DNA of 64,000 nt from Bradyrhizobium sp. WBOS07 (GCF_024585165.1 NZ_CP029008.1:6529501-6593500); one strand, 5' to 3'. Numbered from the stretch's first letter, positions 47,370 through 58,456 are shown. A program made the numbers and translations. Notes: generated by a model from the letters alone, not told the origin.

Positions 47370-47609
47370 ATGGATGAATTGAACGGCAAGCTGATCGCGT
47401 GTCAGATTCTGATCACGGGATTGATCGCGCGGGTGGCCAACGAGCAGCGCGATCCCTTGCGCTTCCTCACCGACTTCCGCGACGAGATCAAAGCGGTGGT
47501 GAACGGTATCAACATCGCGGGCATGGACAGTACTGATCGCGTGCGCGCCGTCGCGCAGAAAACCGTCGACGAATTGTTTTCGCTGATGAAGCCGCCAAGC
47601 AGCGATTGA
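47370..47609 (+). CDS. small helical protein of unknown function
   Basis: The 79-residue protein is helical: LNGKLIACQILITGLIARVA and FLTDFRDEIKAVVNGINIAG, with a short tail. GGAGCG 4-9 bases upstream supports ATG 47370 over an ATG at 47358. No signal peptide. The family is not known to me. It lies between the RND operon and the iron-uptake operon, and an ICE-like box upstream suggests iron control. Confidence 0.6.
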   Translation: MDELNGKLIACQILITGLIARVANEQRDPLRFLTDFRDEIKAVVNGINIAGMDSTDRVRAVAQKTVDELFSLMKPPSSD

Positions 47610-47651
47610 TGCTGTGAGGGAGGCTGCGATTGCGCGGCGAGCGGCGCGTTT

Positions 47652-47713
47652 CTTAGAACGAGTCCAATCGTAATTTAGAACGGTTTCAAACTGTAGTTTA
47701 GAATTGTTTTGAT
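47652..47713. promoter_or_regulatory. three phased Irr/ICE-like boxes before the iron-uptake operon
   Basis: CTTAGAA (47652), TTTAGAA (47674) and TTTAGAA (47697) start half-sites spaced 22 and 23 bp apart, two helical turns. Extended as TTTAGAA-N3-TTCTAAA they match at 10, 12 and 11 of 14 positions. The middle one, TTTAGAACGGTTTCAAA, is best. They end about 104 bp before the receptor gene, in the right place for iron regulation by Irr. Confidence 0.55.
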
Positions 47714-47816
47714 CTGGATCGATTCAAGGGTTCTTGCGAGGTGCTCGCATTGACCCGCTATTTTGCGGCCGATACCAACGCTCGTTGTTCGCCGAAGAGA
47801 ATGAGCGAACAGGAAG

Positions 47817-50234
47817 ATGGGGCGTTTGGTAATGGGGCAGGTGGTCGCACCGAAGTCGTTGCGTTCGGTCGCAGCATTCGATCTGGTGGATGAGAAATTC
47901 GCGGGCGTTTCCGGTAAGAAGGTTTCAGCGGTTGCGAGCTTGATCGCAGCGGCATCGGTGTCGAGCGGCGCGCAGGCGCAGCAGTCGAACCTGCCGCCGG
48001 TGACGGTCGACGCACCGATCGAGCGGCCGCGTCCGACGGCATCGAAGCCCTCGCCGGAGCAGGTCCGCGCCCGCAACGCGATTCGCCGCGCCGCGCAACG
48101 CGAGCAGGCGGCGCAACAGACGGCGCCGACGACGCCGTCTGGCGCTCCCGACGGCAATCCCTATGCCGATCCGGCCGCGCCCTACAAGGTCGACCACGTC
48201 CAGGCCTCGGGCAAGTTTCCCGAGAAGATGCTGAATACGCCGAAATCCATCACGGTGCTCAGCAAGGAAGTGCTGGAGGACAAGAACGCCACGACCCTGA
48301 AGGAGGTCGGCCGCTCGACTGCGGGCGTGACGCTGGGCTCGGGTGAGGGTGGCAACGCGTTCGGAGACCGTTTCTTCATCCGCGGCTTCGACGCGCGCAA
48401 CGACGTCTTCATCGACGGCATCCGCGATCCCGCCGTGTCCATTCGCGAGAACTTCTTCACTGAGCAGATCGAGATCCTGCGCGGGCCGGCATCGTCCTAC
48501 GCCGGCCGCGGCACTGCCGGTGGCGCCATCAACATCGTCACCAAGCAGGCCGGCAATCGCAACTTCCAGCGCGTGGACTCTGAATTCGGCACCGACATGA
48601 CCAAGCGCGTCACGCTCGACGTCAACCAGGTCATCGATCCGACCTTCTCGGTTCGTGCCGGCGGTCTGTTCCAGGACGCCAACGTCGCCGGCCGCGACCA
48701 CGTGACCGACAATCGCTGGGGCAGCTTCATCTCGACCAAGTACACGCCGACCAACGACATCAAGATCACCACGAACTACGTCCACACCGACCTCAGCGGT
48801 TATCCGGATTTCGGCGTGCCTTACTACAGGCAGGGCAACGTGCCGGTGACCTCGGCCGGCATTCCGCGTCAAAACTGGTACGGCTTCCTCAACCGCGATT
48901 TCCAGACCGCGCGGCAGGATTTCGGCACCGGCATCATCGAGTACAAGGTCAACGAGGCCATTACGCTGACCAGCAAGGTGCGCGGCGAGCACTCGCTGCT
49001 CAACTATATCGGCACGTTGCCGCAGAATCCGAACACCACCAGTCCCAATCCCCTGCTCTGGACCACGACGGCGAGCGCGCAGAGCCGCTACCAGAACGTG
49101 GACGTGTGGGCCAACCAGAACGAGGCCACGTTCAAGCTCGACACCGGCGGGGTCAAGCACACGGCGGTGTTCGGGGTCGAATATTCGAACGAGAACATTT
49201 CGATCGATCGCTATGCCGGCCTCGCCTCCGAACTGTCCGGTTCCGCGTTTACCAGCAATGGCGCGGTGACGGGCGTCAATCTCTACGCCCCGCAATACAC
49301 CTACATTCCCTTCGGCATACCGTCGCTGATGGGCAATCCGACGCGCTATGGCGTCAACACGACCAGCGTGTATGTCATGGACACCGCGAACTGGCAGGAC
49401 ACGGTCATCGTCAACGGCGGCGTGCGCTACGACGGCTACAGCCAGAGCGCGTCGAACAACGGTCCGCAATATGTGAAGCAGAGCTCCGATCTGGTGAACT
49501 ACAACGTCGGGCTGGTCTACAAGCCGATGTCGATCGGCAGCATCTATGGCGCCTACGCAACCTCGGCCAATCCGTTCGGCTCGGAGCTCGACGCGACCGG
49601 CACCGAGTACGGCGGCGTTCCCGCCAACTCGACCATCTTGCTCGGGCCCGAGCGCAACAAGGCGATCGAACTCGGCACCAAATGGGAGCTTGCCGATCGC
49701 CACCTGCTGGTCACCGGTGCGCTGTTCCAGACCACCAAGGACAACGCGCGCGAGACCGTCAACGGTCTGCTGACCTCGGGCGCTGCCTACAGGATCCAGG
49801 GCATCGACATCGAAGCCGAGGGCAAGATCACCGATCGCTGGAGCATCTTCGGCGGCCTGGTGCTGATGCAGTCCAAGGTCACGCAGAGCGGCGTTGCTTC
49901 GAATCTCGGGCTGCAACTGGCCAACATTGCCCATCAATCGTTCAGCATGCTGACCAAGTACAAGTTCGACGACGGCTGGGAGCTTGGCGGCCAGGCGGTG
50001 TACCGTTCCAAGGTCTATGGCGGCACGTTCGCGGCCAACACCAACGAGCTGCCGAGCTATTGGCGCTTCGATGCGTTCGTCGAGAAGAAGATCGACAAGA
50101 ACTGGACCATGAAGTTCTACGCGCAGAACCTGACCAACAAGCTCTATTACGACTCGTTCTATCGCAGCGCAGTTCCTTTCGTGGCGGTGGCGCCGGGAAG
50201 GGCGTTCTATGTCGTGACCACAGCGAAGTTCTGA
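47817..50234 (+). CDS. TonB-dependent siderophore receptor (Fiu-like)
   Basis: The protein of about 800 residues is an outer-membrane receptor. After a signal-like N-terminus ([17 protein letters not shown]) and a Pro/Arg-rich linker comes the plug with [21 protein letters not shown] (split here as [16 protein letters not shown]) and [20 protein letters not shown]. The barrel ends in aromatic F (VVTTAKF), as needed for outer-membrane assembly. The next gene encodes PiuC, and Fiu-PiuC pairing is a known arrangement for catecholate siderophores. ATG 47832 is an alternative start. The exbB-exbD-tonB genes that power it follow. Confidence 0.92.
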   Translation: MGRLVMGQVVAPKSLRSVAAFDLVDEKFAGVSGKKVSAVASLIAAASVSSGAQAQQSNLPPVTVDAPIERPRPTASKPSPEQVRARNAIRRAAQREQAAQQTAPTTPSGAPDGNPYADPAAPYKVDHVQASGKFPEKMLNTPKSITVLSKEVLEDKNATTLKEVGRSTAGVTLGSGEGGNAFGDRFFIRGFDARNDVFIDGIRDPAVSIRENFFTEQIEILRGPASSYAGRGTAGGAINIVTKQAGNRNFQRVDSEFGTDMTKRVTLDVNQVIDPTFSVRAGGLFQDANVAGRDHVTDNRWGSFISTKYTPTNDIKITTNYVHTDLSGYPDFGVPYYRQGNVPVTSAGIPRQNWYGFLNRDFQTARQDFGTGIIEYKVNEAITLTSKVRGEHSLLNYIGTLPQNPNTTSPNPLLWTTTASAQSRYQNVDVWANQNEATFKLDTGGVKHTAVFGVEYSNENISIDRYAGLASELSGSAFTSNGAVTGVNLYAPQYTYIPFGIPSLMGNPTRYGVNTTSVYVMDTANWQDTVIVNGGVRYDGYSQSASNNGPQYVKQSSDLVNYNVGLVYKPMSIGSIYGAYATSANPFGSELDATGTEYGGVPANSTILLGPERNKAIELGTKWELADRHLLVTGALFQTTKDNARETVNGLLTSGAAYRIQGIDIEAEGKITDRWSIFGGLVLMQSKVTQSGVASNLGLQLANIAHQSFSMLTKYKFDDGWELGGQAVYRSKVYGGTFAANTNELPSYWRFDAFVEKKIDKNWTMKFYAQNLTNKLYYDSFYRSAVPFVAVAPGRAFYVVTTAKF

Positions 50235-50236
50235 TC

Positions 50237-50922
50237 ATGTTGACGTGCCTGCCAGGCGTTCTCGGCAAGGATGATGTGACGGATTTCCGCCGCATCATGG
50301 ACGCCAGCGAATGGGAGGACGGGCGTTCCACCGCGGGCGCGCAGTCGGCCATGGTCAAGCGCAACGAGCAATTGCCGCCGGACAGCGAGGTCGCGCGCAA
50401 GCTCGGCAATCGCATCATCTCGGCGCTGACGTCCAATCCGCGCTTCATTGCGGCGGCTGTTCCGCTCCAGATCTTTCCGCCGCTGTTCAACCGCTATGCG
50501 GCGAGCAGCGGCCATCATTTCGGCCTGCATGTCGACAACGCGATCCGCGGCGACCGTCTGACCGGCCTGCGCATTCGCACAGACCTGTCGGTGACGCTGT
50601 TCCTCGCTGAGCCGGAAGAGTACGATGGTGGCGAACTTGTGATCGAGGACACCTACGGCTCGCACGAAGTCAAATTGCCGGCCGGCGATTGTGTGCTCTA
50701 TCCCTCGACCAGCCTGCATCTCGTCACCCCCGTGACGCGGGGAACGCGGGTTGCGTCTTTCTTCTGGCTTCAGAGCATGATACGGGACGACCAAGCCCGG
50801 AGCATGATCTTCGACCTCGACACCGCGATACAGGCGCTGGTGGAACGGCTCGGGCGTGACGATCCCGAAACGGTCAAATTGACGGGTATCTATCACAACC
50901 TCATTCGCTACTGGGCCGAAGT

Positions 50923-50926
<4 letters not shown>
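50237..50926 (+). CDS. piuC: Fe(II)/2-oxoglutarate-dependent hydroxylase PiuC (PKHD type)
   Basis: A 229-residue dioxygenase of the YbiX/PiuC family. The iron-binding His and Asp lie in [12 protein letters not shown], the distal His in [13 protein letters not shown], and the 2-oxoglutarate Arg follows in GTRVASFFW. The first residues [20 protein letters not shown] match the family start. It begins 2 bases after the receptor stop and overlaps exbB by 4 bases. It probably modifies a siderophore or a related substrate taken up by the receptor. Confidence 0.92.
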
Positions 50927-51867
<941 letters not shown>

Positions 51868-51870
51868 ACC

Positions 51871-52329
51871 ATGGGCGTTTCGCTCGCAGACAATGACGGC
51901 GAAGACGACGATTTCTCCGAAACGCATGACATCAACGTCACGCCTTTCATCGACGTCATCCTGGTGCTGCTGATCATCTTCATGGTCGCAGCCCCGCTCT
52001 CCACGGTCGACCTGCCGATCGATCTGCCGACGTCCAGCGCGACGCCGCAGAAGAAGCCGGACAAGCCGACCTATCTCAGCATCAAGCCCGATCTGACGCT
52101 TGCGATCGGAGAGAACCCGGTCCATCGGGCCGAGTTGATCGGGACGCTCGACGGCTTGTCGGACATGAGCAAGGATAGGTACGTGTTCCTGCGTGCCGAC
52201 AAGTCGGTACCGTATGGGGAGTTGATGGGGGTCATGGAGCTGTTGCGCTCAGGCGGCTATACGCGGGTGAAGCTGGTGGCGCTGGAAGGCGCGCCGGGCG
52301 CGCCTGCGGCCGGCGCCGCCCAGCCTTGA
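51871..52329 (+). CDS. exbD: biopolymer transport protein ExbD
   Basis: A 152-residue protein with one membrane helix. The motif HDINVTPFIDVILVLLIIFM carries the essential proton-binding Asp, and the periplasmic domain follows (DLPTSSATPQKKPDKPTYLS, VFLRADKSVPYGELMGVMEL). Length and layout are normal. It lies between exbB and tonB and completes the motor. Confidence 0.95.
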   Translation: MGVSLADNDGEDDDFSETHDINVTPFIDVILVLLIIFMVAAPLSTVDLPIDLPTSSATPQKKPDKPTYLSIKPDLTLAIGENPVHRAELIGTLDGLSDMSKDRYVFLRADKSVPYGELMGVMELLRSGGYTRVKLVALEGAPGAPAAGAAQP

Positions 52330-52340
52330 GAAGGCCCGCT

Positions 52341-53153
52341 ATGTCGGACGAACCCAGACCATCCCGCAAGCTCTGGATCCTGGCCGCAGTGGCGGCGCTG
52401 GCGCTGCATCTGGGCGGCGCTGCGCTCGCGCTGGCGCATCTGCGCGCCGACGACGACGGCGATGGCCTGGGTGCGAACGGCGCCGAGTTCGCCGTGGAGA
52501 TGGCATCGCCCAAGGCGCCTGAGACCGATCTGCCGCCCGGGCCGGACAGCGAAGCGATGCAAGAGCAGCAGGCGCTTCCCGAGCAAAAGGCCGAGACCCA
52601 GGAGACGGAGCTTCCGAAGGATCAGCCGCAGGAGGTCGAGGATCCCGACCGCGTCGTGACCGAGAACAACGCGAAGAAGCCGACGGAAGACGATCCGAAG
52701 ATTCAGGCGGTCGAAACGCCGGCCGCCGAAGCCTCGCCGAAATCGGTTGCCACGGCACGGCAGACCCTCGAGGAGGATGCGCGCGAGGCCGAGAAGGCGC
52801 TGGCGCCCGTCATCGGCATCGGCAAGGATGTCCTGAAGCTGACCGCCGATTGGAACCGCAAGATCAGCGCGCATCTGTCGCTGCACAAGATCAATCCGGA
52901 AGGCAAACATCCCAACAATCAGAAGGTCAAGGTAAGCTTCGCGATCAACCGGAAGGGCAACGTGCTGTCGGTGGATGTCGTGGAATCGTCCGGGGACGCC
53001 GCCTACGATGCGGCCGCGGTCTCGATCGTCCGCAAGTCCGATCCCATTCCGCAGCCGCCCGCCGGCTTGACCGAGGACCGGTTCGAGCGGACCGTCGATA
53101 TCATCTTCACGCCGCCGGACGCGAAAAAGAAGAAGACCGCTCAGCGCCAGTAG
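52341..53153 (+). CDS. tonB: energy transducer TonB
   Basis: A 270-residue protein. An N-terminal membrane anchor (LWILAAVAALALHLGGAALA) is followed by a Pro/Glu/Lys-rich spacer and a C-terminal TonB domain with KVKVSFAINRKGNVLSVDVV and AALSIV-like ARKSDPIPQPP. The C-terminal fold contacts the receptor across the periplasm. GAGAAGG 5-6 bases upstream supports ATG 52341. It ends the five-gene operon of receptor, piuC, exbB, exbD and tonB. Its last 13 bases overlap the convergent tail-anchored gene. Confidence 0.93.
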   Translation: MSDEPRPSRKLWILAAVAALALHLGGAALALAHLRADDDGDGLGANGAEFAVEMASPKAPETDLPPGPDSEAMQEQQALPEQKAETQETELPKDQPQEVEDPDRVVTENNAKKPTEDDPKIQAVETPAAEASPKSVATARQTLEEDAREAEKALAPVIGIGKDVLKLTADWNRKISAHLSLHKINPEGKHPNNQKVKVSFAINRKGNVLSVDVVESSGDAAYDAAAVSIVRKSDPIPQPPAGLTEDRFERTVDIIFTPPDAKKKKTAQRQ

Positions 53154-53581
53154 AGCCGGATCCCGACATAGACCACGACCAGGCACGCGAAGATCAACGC
53201 CACCGGAAGCGGTCGTTTCTGGGGACCGGCGAATGCCGCCGCCCCGAAGGAAGCGGACCTCTTCGGCGCGGGTGGGGGGCGGCGGAAGGCGGTAACATTG
53301 TCCGCCGCCGGCTCGGCCGCGCGAGGGCGGACGTCGGGCGCAGTTCCCGCGCCGCCCATCTCGGCATAATAGGCCTTGTAGATCGCACCGATGGTGGCCT
53401 CGGTGGCCTCGCCCTCGCTCATCTGCGCCAGCAGGTTCTGATAGCTCGCCAGGAATTCCTGGGCCTCCGGGGGCAAAGCGGACGCCCCGTTGAGCTTGGC
53501 CATCATCTTCCAGGTGGCGAAATCGGCGCGGGCACGGGTGTCGGCGCGTCGCGCGATCAGCATATCGGCAGCTTTGACCAA
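53141..53581 (-). CDS. tail-anchored membrane protein of unknown function
   Basis: A 146-residue protein. A helical N-terminal domain (LIARRADTRARADFATWKMM, AYYAEMGG) is followed by a Pro-rich stretch and a C-terminal membrane segment (LPVALIFACLVVVYVGIRLY) ending two residues before the stop. This layout puts the bulk in the cytoplasm. I do not recognise the family. It overlaps the 3' end of tonB by 13 bases. The next minus-strand gene starts 45 bp away. Confidence 0.65.
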   Translation of the reverse strand: MVKAADMLIARRADTRARADFATWKMMAKLNGASALPPEAQEFLASYQNLLAQMSEGEATEATIGAIYKAYYAEMGGAGTAPDVRPRAAEPAADNVTAFRRPPPAPKRSASFGAAAFAGPQKRPLPVALIFACLVVVYVGIRLYWR

Positions 53582-53625
53582 GTCGACCTCTGGCCCTTCG
53601 GCTTGTGTTCGGTGTCGTTCGTCAA

Positions 53626-54306
53626 CTACGCGTTGCCGGTCAGGAAGAGAACAGCCTGAATCACATGCCCGGTCAACGTCCGCAGTATTACTGAAATAAC
53701 ATCAAGATTTAGACCGAACTGGGAACCCGCAAGGGGCAGCAAGATCAATAGCCCGATCAGGATCAGCATCCCGAACGGCTCGAGCCGCGCCAGGGGCAAC
53801 GCAAGCGGGCGGGGCAACAGCCCGACCGCAACGCGCCCGCCATCGAGCGGCGGGATCGGCATCATGTTGAAGACCGCCAGGATCGCGTTGATGATGAGGG
53901 CGTTCTTGAGGTTGTCGGCAACCCATTTCGCCGAGCTCGCCGGCACCAGGGGCAGTGCATGGAAGGCGAAGGCGGCGACCAGCGCCAGCAGGATGTTGGT
54001 GGCAGGCCCTGCCAGCGCCACCCAGACCATGTCGAGCCTCGGGTTGTTCAGCTTGCGGAAGTTCACCGGCACCGGCTTGGCATAGCCGAACAGGAACGGC
54101 GAATGCGCGAACAACAGCATCGCCGGCAGGATCAGGGTGCCGAACGGATCGATGTGCCTGACAGGATTGAAGCTGACCCGCCCGAGCTGCGCGGCCGTGT
54201 TGTCGCCGAGCCGGTCCGCGACGAATGCGTGCGCAGCCTCATGAAAGGTGATGGCGAGCAGCAGTGGCAGCACCCAGACGGAAAGCTCATAAAGGGAAAT
54301 GTTCAC
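53626..54306 (-). CDS. site-2 protease family (M50) membrane metalloprotease
   Basis: A 226-residue membrane protein. The zinc motif AITFHEAAHAFVADRLGD (HExxH at about residues 22-26) is followed by FNPVRHIDPFGTLILPAMLL and a C-terminal NMMPIPPLDGGRVAVGLLPR with the third ligand region. This is the minimal, PDZ-less S2P type. It cleaves membrane-embedded substrates, often releasing regulators. The start is GTG 54306; an upstream in-frame extension lacks family features. The substrate is unknown. Confidence 0.88.
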   Translation of the reverse strand: MNISLYELSVWVLPLLLAITFHEAAHAFVADRLGDNTAAQLGRVSFNPVRHIDPFGTLILPAMLLFAHSPFLFGYAKPVPVNFRKLNNPRLDMVWVALAGPATNILLALVAAFAFHALPLVPASSAKWVADNLKNALIINAILAVFNMMPIPPLDGGRVAVGLLPRPLALPLARLEPFGMLILIGLLILLPLAGSQFGLNLDVISVILRTLTGHVIQAVLFLTGNA

Positions 54307-54454
54307 GGCTCGTTGATCCCGGTTAGCCTGCGGCCTTGCAGACCAGCCGAACCGGCGGTGCAGCAGCGCTTCAGCGCAACATAGGGTGGCCGGTCCAGAA
54401 ATGCCACGCTGCTGATGACGGCGGCCCCGGAGTCGCAACGCCGTCCATGCGGGC

Positions 54455-54847
54455 TTACGCGGGTATCGTCCCCGGATGTTGCACCAAGCCGTCATCGAGC
54501 TTCAGCCAGGCGGGCTTTTCCGCCACCCAGATGTGCTCGGTCGGCGCGAAGGCGTTGCGATCGTCGAAAACGGAGAGGGACACGCCGGCAAGCGTGCCGT
54601 TGCGCCGCCAGGCGAACAGGCGGGTGCCGCAGCGCTTGCAGAACACCCGGTCGATGTTCTCCGAGGAAGCGTAGCGCTCCGCGTCGCCGTCGACGGTCAG
54701 CGCACGCTGGTCGAACTGCGCCCTAGCGAAGAAGGGCGAGCCCATCGCCTTCTGACAGATGCGGCAATGGCAGATGCGGACGTTGAGCGGTTCGCCCTCT
54801 GCCTTGAACCGCACCGCGCCGCACAGGCATCCACCTTCCCGGATCAT
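54455..54847 (-). CDS. GFA-family protein (glutathione-dependent formaldehyde-activating-type fold)
   Basis: A 130-residue zinc-binding protein. Cysteine groups are GGCLCGAVRF, VRICHCRICQKAMGSPFF and FCKRCGTRLF, matching the GFA fold with two zinc sites. The name comes from one member said to speed glutathione-formaldehyde adduct formation, but most members have no known reaction. It starts 7 bp after the stop of an SDR gene and may belong to the sugar-acid operon. Confidence 0.88.
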   Translation of the reverse strand: MIREGGCLCGAVRFKAEGEPLNVRICHCRICQKAMGSPFFARAQFDQRALTVDGDAERYASSENIDRVFCKRCGTRLFAWRRNGTLAGVSLSVFDDRNAFAPTEHIWVAEKPAWLKLDDGLVQHPGTIPA

Positions 54848-54854
54848 GATATCC

Positions 54855-55601
54855 TCAATAAGTTGCGCGCCCGCCCGAAATGTCGAACACCGCGCCGGTC
54901 GAGAACGCGCAGTCCTCCGAGGCCAGCCAGCTCACCATCGCGGCCAGCTCTTCCACCAGCACAAAGCGCCCCTTGGGGATCTTCGACAGCATGAAGTCGA
55001 TATGCTGCTGCGTCATCTGGTCGAAGATCGCAGTCTTGGCCGCCGCCGGGGTCACCGCGTTGACGAGGATGTCGTGCGCCGCGAGCTCCTTGCCGAGCGA
55101 TTTCGTCAGCGCGATCAGGCCGGCCTTGGAGGCCGAATAATGCGCCGCGTTCGGATTGCCTTCCTTGCCGGCGATCGAGGCGATGTTGACGATGCGCCCG
55201 TACTTCTGCGCGAGCATCGCGGGCACGATCGCCTTGCAGACGATGAAGGGGCCGTCGAGGTTGATGCGCAGGACCTTGCGCCATTCCTCGAGGTCGGTCT
55301 CCCAGACCGGCTTGTTGATTCCGGCGATGCCGGCATTGTTGACGAGGATGTCGATCTTGCCGAAGGCGGCCAGCGTCGCATCGCGGGCCTGCTCGACAGC
55401 CGCGGTGTCGGTGACGTCGACCTTGAACACGCGGACGTTGTCGCCGATCTCCTTTGCGGTCTTCTCGGCGAGCGCGGCATCGAAATCCCAGATCGCGACC
55501 TTGGCACCGGAGGCGACGAAACGCTCGGTGATGGCGCGGCCAAAGCCCTGCGCACCGCCCGTGACGATGGCGATGCGGCCGTTGAGATCGATCTTGTTCA
55601 T
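54855..55601 (-). CDS. short-chain dehydrogenase/reductase (SDR)
   Basis: A 248-residue SDR. Cofactor motif VTGGAQGFGRAITER, structural NNAGIAG, and the catalytic Ser and YxxxK in NIASIAGKEGNPNAAHYSAS and SASKAG. The C-terminal FDQMTQQHIDFMLSKIPKGR and SGGRATY fit NAD(P)-dependent sugar dehydrogenases. It follows another SDR gene by 18 bp in the operon with the dehydratase. It may oxidise the starting sugar to a lactone, by inference. Confidence 0.85.
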   Translation of the reverse strand: MNKIDLNGRIAIVTGGAQGFGRAITERFVASGAKVAIWDFDAALAEKTAKEIGDNVRVFKVDVTDTAAVEQARDATLAAFGKIDILVNNAGIAGINKPVWETDLEEWRKVLRINLDGPFIVCKAIVPAMLAQKYGRIVNIASIAGKEGNPNAAHYSASKAGLIALTKSLGKELAAHDILVNAVTPAAAKTAIFDQMTQQHIDFMLSKIPKGRFVLVEELAAMVSWLASEDCAFSTGAVFDISGGRATY

Positions 55602-55619
55602 GAGATCTGCTCCCGAGCG

Positions 55620-56351
55620 TCAGAGCATGTAGCCGCCGTCGACGACCAGATCGACGCCGGTGGTGAAGGCGCTCTCGTCGCTGCCGAGATAGACCGCCAT
55701 GGACGCGATCTCCTCGGCGGTGCCGAGCCGGCCCATCTTCTGGCGGGAGATGAACATCTCCTTGCCCTGCGGTCCTTGCGCGGCGGCGCGGTCGAGCATC
55801 GAAGGGGTCTCGACGGTACCGGGGCAGATCGAGTTGCAGCGGATGCCCTTGGTGATGAAGTCGAGCGCGACCGCGCGCGACAGCAGCGACACTGCCGCCT
55901 TCGACGAGCTGTAGACATAGCGATTGGCCGGCGGCCGTAAGGCCGCGCAGGACGAGATGTTGACGATGCTGCCGCCGCCGCCCGCGATCATGTCGGGCAG
56001 GAAGGCCTTGATGGTCCGGTGCATCGATTTGACGTTGAGGTCGAACGAAAAGTCGAAATCCTCTTCCGAGCATTCCAGGATGGTGCCGTGGTGCACGAAG
56101 CCCGCCGCGTTGAGCAGGATGTCGATCTTGCCGACGCGCTTGGCAAAGGCGTTGACGTCGGCGGTGTTGCGGACGTCGAGCCTGGCGACCTCGGCGATGC
56201 CTTCCTTGGTCAGGCTCGCGATTCCGGCCTCGTTGATGTCGGTGGCGATCACGGTTGCGCCTTCGCGCGCGAATGCGATGGCGCATGCGCGCCCGATGCC
56301 TGCCGCAGCAGCCGTGACGACGGCGCGCTTACCCTTGAGGCGGTCTGCCAT
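55620..56351 (-). CDS. SDR, 2-keto-3-deoxy-sugar-acid dehydrogenase-like
   Basis: A 243-residue SDR. Cofactor motif VTAAAAGIGRACAIAFAREG (TAAAxGIG variant), and the run NAAGFVHHGTILECSEEDFD with NLNVKSMHRTIKAFLPDM. It strongly recalls the DHRS6/BDH2 group, which includes 2-keto-3-deoxy-L-fuconate 4-dehydrogenase. Catalytic YxxxK is in YVYSSSKAAV. Next to a sugar-acid dehydratase, this fits oxidation of its 2-keto-3-deoxy product. AGGAG is 9 bases upstream of the ATG. A 152-bp gap with a palindromic repeat separates it from the dehydratase gene. Confidence 0.87.
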   Translation of the reverse strand: MADRLKGKRAVVTAAAAGIGRACAIAFAREGATVIATDINEAGIASLTKEGIAEVARLDVRNTADVNAFAKRVGKIDILLNAAGFVHHGTILECSEEDFDFSFDLNVKSMHRTIKAFLPDMIAGGGGSIVNISSCAALRPPANRYVYSSSKAAVSLLSRAVALDFITKGIRCNSICPGTVETPSMLDRAAAQGPQGKEMFISRQKMGRLGTAEEIASMAVYLGSDESAFTTGVDLVVDGGYML

Positions 56352-56378
56352 TTTTGTTCACTCCTTTGAAGTGGTTTC

Positions 56379-56498
56379 GTCATTCCGGGATGCGCCGTCG
56401 GGCGCAGGCCCGGAATCCATACTCCCGATCGCGGTTATGGATTCTCAGATGCGCAAGTGCGCATCGTAGCTCGCGACTGCGTCGCGCCCCGGAATGAC
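56379..56498. repeat. palindromic intergenic repeat, family B, copy 2
   Basis: GTCATTCCGGG (56379-56389) is perfectly inverted at 56488-56498, with inner hairpins such as GATGCGCAAGTGCGCATC. Outer arms match the copy at 35118-35222. It lies between the dehydratase and SDR genes of one operon, so the RNA would carry a large hairpin there. Confidence 0.8.
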
Positions 56499-56503
56499 AG
56501 AAG

Positions 56504-58333
56504 TCAGTGATTATCCCGCGCCACGCCAAACGTGCCGGCGACGTTCTGATAACGCGTGGCAAGCTCCATGCAGGCACCCGTCGACTGCTGGCCGACGGTG
56601 TTGCGGTAGATCTCCTGCCAGGGCGTCTGGTTCGGCGGATGCTTGAAGCCGCCATTGGCCCTGAGCTCGGCATGGCGCTTCTTCAGCTCCTCGTCCGAGA
56701 TCATGATGTTGGCGCTGCCCTTGTTGAGGTCGATACGCACCTTGTCTCCGGTCTTCAGGATCGCAAGACCGCCATTGGCGGCGGCTTCCGGCGAAGCATT
56801 GAGGATGGAGGGCGAGCCCGACGTGCCGGACTGCCGGCCGTCGCCGATGCAGGGCAGGGACAGGATGCCGCGTTTGATCAATGCTGCCGGCGGCTGCATG
56901 TTCACGACCTCGGCGCCGCCGGGGTAGCCGATCGGACCGGTGCCGCGGATGAACAGCACGCAGTGCTCGTCAATGTCGAGCGAGGAATCGTCGATCCGCG
57001 CGTGATAGTCTTCAGGCCCTTCGAACACGATGGCGCGGCCCTCGAAGGCGTTGGGGTCCTTCGGGTTGCTGAGATAGCGGTCGCGGAATTCCTTGGAGAT
57101 CACGCTGGTCTTCATGATCGCGGAATCGAACAGATTGCCCTTCAGCACCAGGAAGCCGGCATCCTTCACCAGCGGCTTGTCGTAAGCCCAGATCACGTCG
57201 TTGTCGGGCGCCGGCGCATTCTTACAGTTCTCGCCGATGCCGCGGCCGTTGACCGTGACCGCGTCCTCATGGATGCGCTTGTGCTTCATCAGTTCGCGCA
57301 CCACCGCCGGCACGCCGCCGGCGCGGTGGAATTCCTCGCCGAGATAGAAGCCGGCCGGCTGCATGTTGACGAGCAGGGGCACGTCGTGGCCGACTTTCTG
57401 CCAGTCCTCGATCGAGAGCTCGACGCCGATGTGGCGGGCCAGGGCGTTGATGTGGATCGGCGCGTTGGTCGAGCCGCCGATGGCCGAGTTGATCACGATG
57501 CAGTTCTCGAACGCCTTGCGGGTCAGGATGTCCGAGGGCTTCAGGTCTTCCCAGACCATCTCGACGATGCGCTTTCCGGTCTCGTAGGCGATCTGGCCGC
57601 GCTCGCGATAGGGGGCGGGGATCGCCGCACAGCCCGGCAGCGAGAAGCCGAGCGCTTCGGCAAGCCCGTTCATGGTCGAGGCGGTGCCCATCGTGTTGCA
57701 ATGGCCGACCGAGGGCGCCGAGGAGGCCACGATCTCCATGAACTCTTCATAGTCGATCTCGCCGGCCGCGAGCCGCTCGCGCGATTTCCATACGATGGTG
57801 CCGGAGCCGGTGCGCTCGCCATTGTGCCAGCCGTTCAGCATCGGGCCGCCCGACAGCACGATCGCGGGCAGGTTCACGGTGGCCGCCGCCATCATGCAGG
57901 CCGGCGTGGTCTTGTCGCAGCCGGTGGTGAGCACGACGCCGTCGAGCGGATAGCCATAGAGGATCTCGACCAGGCCGAGATAGGCGAGGTTGCGGTCGAG
58001 CGCCGCGGTCGGGCGCTTGCCGGTCTCCTGGATCGGGTGGGTCGGGAATTCCATCGCGATGCCGCCGGCTTCGCGGATGCCCTCGCGGACGCGATGGGCG
58101 AGCTCGATGTGGTGGCGGTTGCAGGGAGAGAGGTCGTTGCCGGTCTGGGCGATGCCGATGATCGGCTTGCCCGACTGCAACTCGGCACGGGTGAGGCCGT
58201 AATTCAGGTACCGCTCCATGTAGAGCGCGGTCATGCCCGGATTGTGCGGGTTGTTGAACCATTCCTGCGAGCGAAGGTGGCGGCGAGAACCGTTGCTGCC
58301 GGCGGCATGCCCATTGGTTGGTTTCTTTGTCAT
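56504..58333 (-). CDS. IlvD/EDD-family sugar-acid dehydratase
   Basis: A 609-residue Fe-S dehydratase of the IlvD/EDD family, sugar-acid branch. Cysteine ligands are in [15 protein letters not shown] and [15 protein letters not shown], with [19 protein letters not shown] following. It removes water from a C5 or C6 aldonate (arabonate, xylonate, fuconate or similar) to give a 2-keto-3-deoxy acid. AGGAG 7 bases upstream supports ATG 58333; the ATG five codons upstream overlaps that ribosome site. The LacI regulator gene lies just upstream on the same strand with a LacI-type operator at its end. Confidence 0.9.
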   Translation of the reverse strand: MTKKPTNGHAAGSNGSRRHLRSQEWFNNPHNPGMTALYMERYLNYGLTRAELQSGKPIIGIAQTGNDLSPCNRHHIELAHRVREGIREAGGIAMEFPTHPIQETGKRPTAALDRNLAYLGLVEILYGYPLDGVVLTTGCDKTTPACMMAAATVNLPAIVLSGGPMLNGWHNGERTGSGTIVWKSRERLAAGEIDYEEFMEIVASSAPSVGHCNTMGTASTMNGLAEALGFSLPGCAAIPAPYRERGQIAYETGKRIVEMVWEDLKPSDILTRKAFENCIVINSAIGGSTNAPIHINALARHIGVELSIEDWQKVGHDVPLLVNMQPAGFYLGEEFHRAGGVPAVVRELMKHKRIHEDAVTVNGRGIGENCKNAPAPDNDVIWAYDKPLVKDAGFLVLKGNLFDSAIMKTSVISKEFRDRYLSNPKDPNAFEGRAIVFEGPEDYHARIDDSSLDIDEHCVLFIRGTGPIGYPGGAEVVNMQPPAALIKRGILSLPCIGDGRQSGTSGSPSILNASPEAAANGGLAILKTGDKVRIDLNKGSANIMISDEELKKRHAELRANGGFKHPPNQTPWQEIYRNTVGQQSTGACMELATRYQNVAGTFGVARDNH

Positions 58334-58456
58334 TGGTTTCTCCTGCAATGCAAACGCACTGGCGTCCGTCTCATGGTGTTGGCATGTGCGATGCCCAACG
58401 GCGCGAGCGATGATCTGCCTTCCCGGCTGGCGGGTCGTTTCCTCACGAGTCCGATA

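Noticed and set aside
55620..56351. 3-oxoacyl-ACP reductase role for the SDR gene
   Set aside because: No fatty-acid genes are nearby, and the sequence follows the DHRS6-like sugar-acid group.
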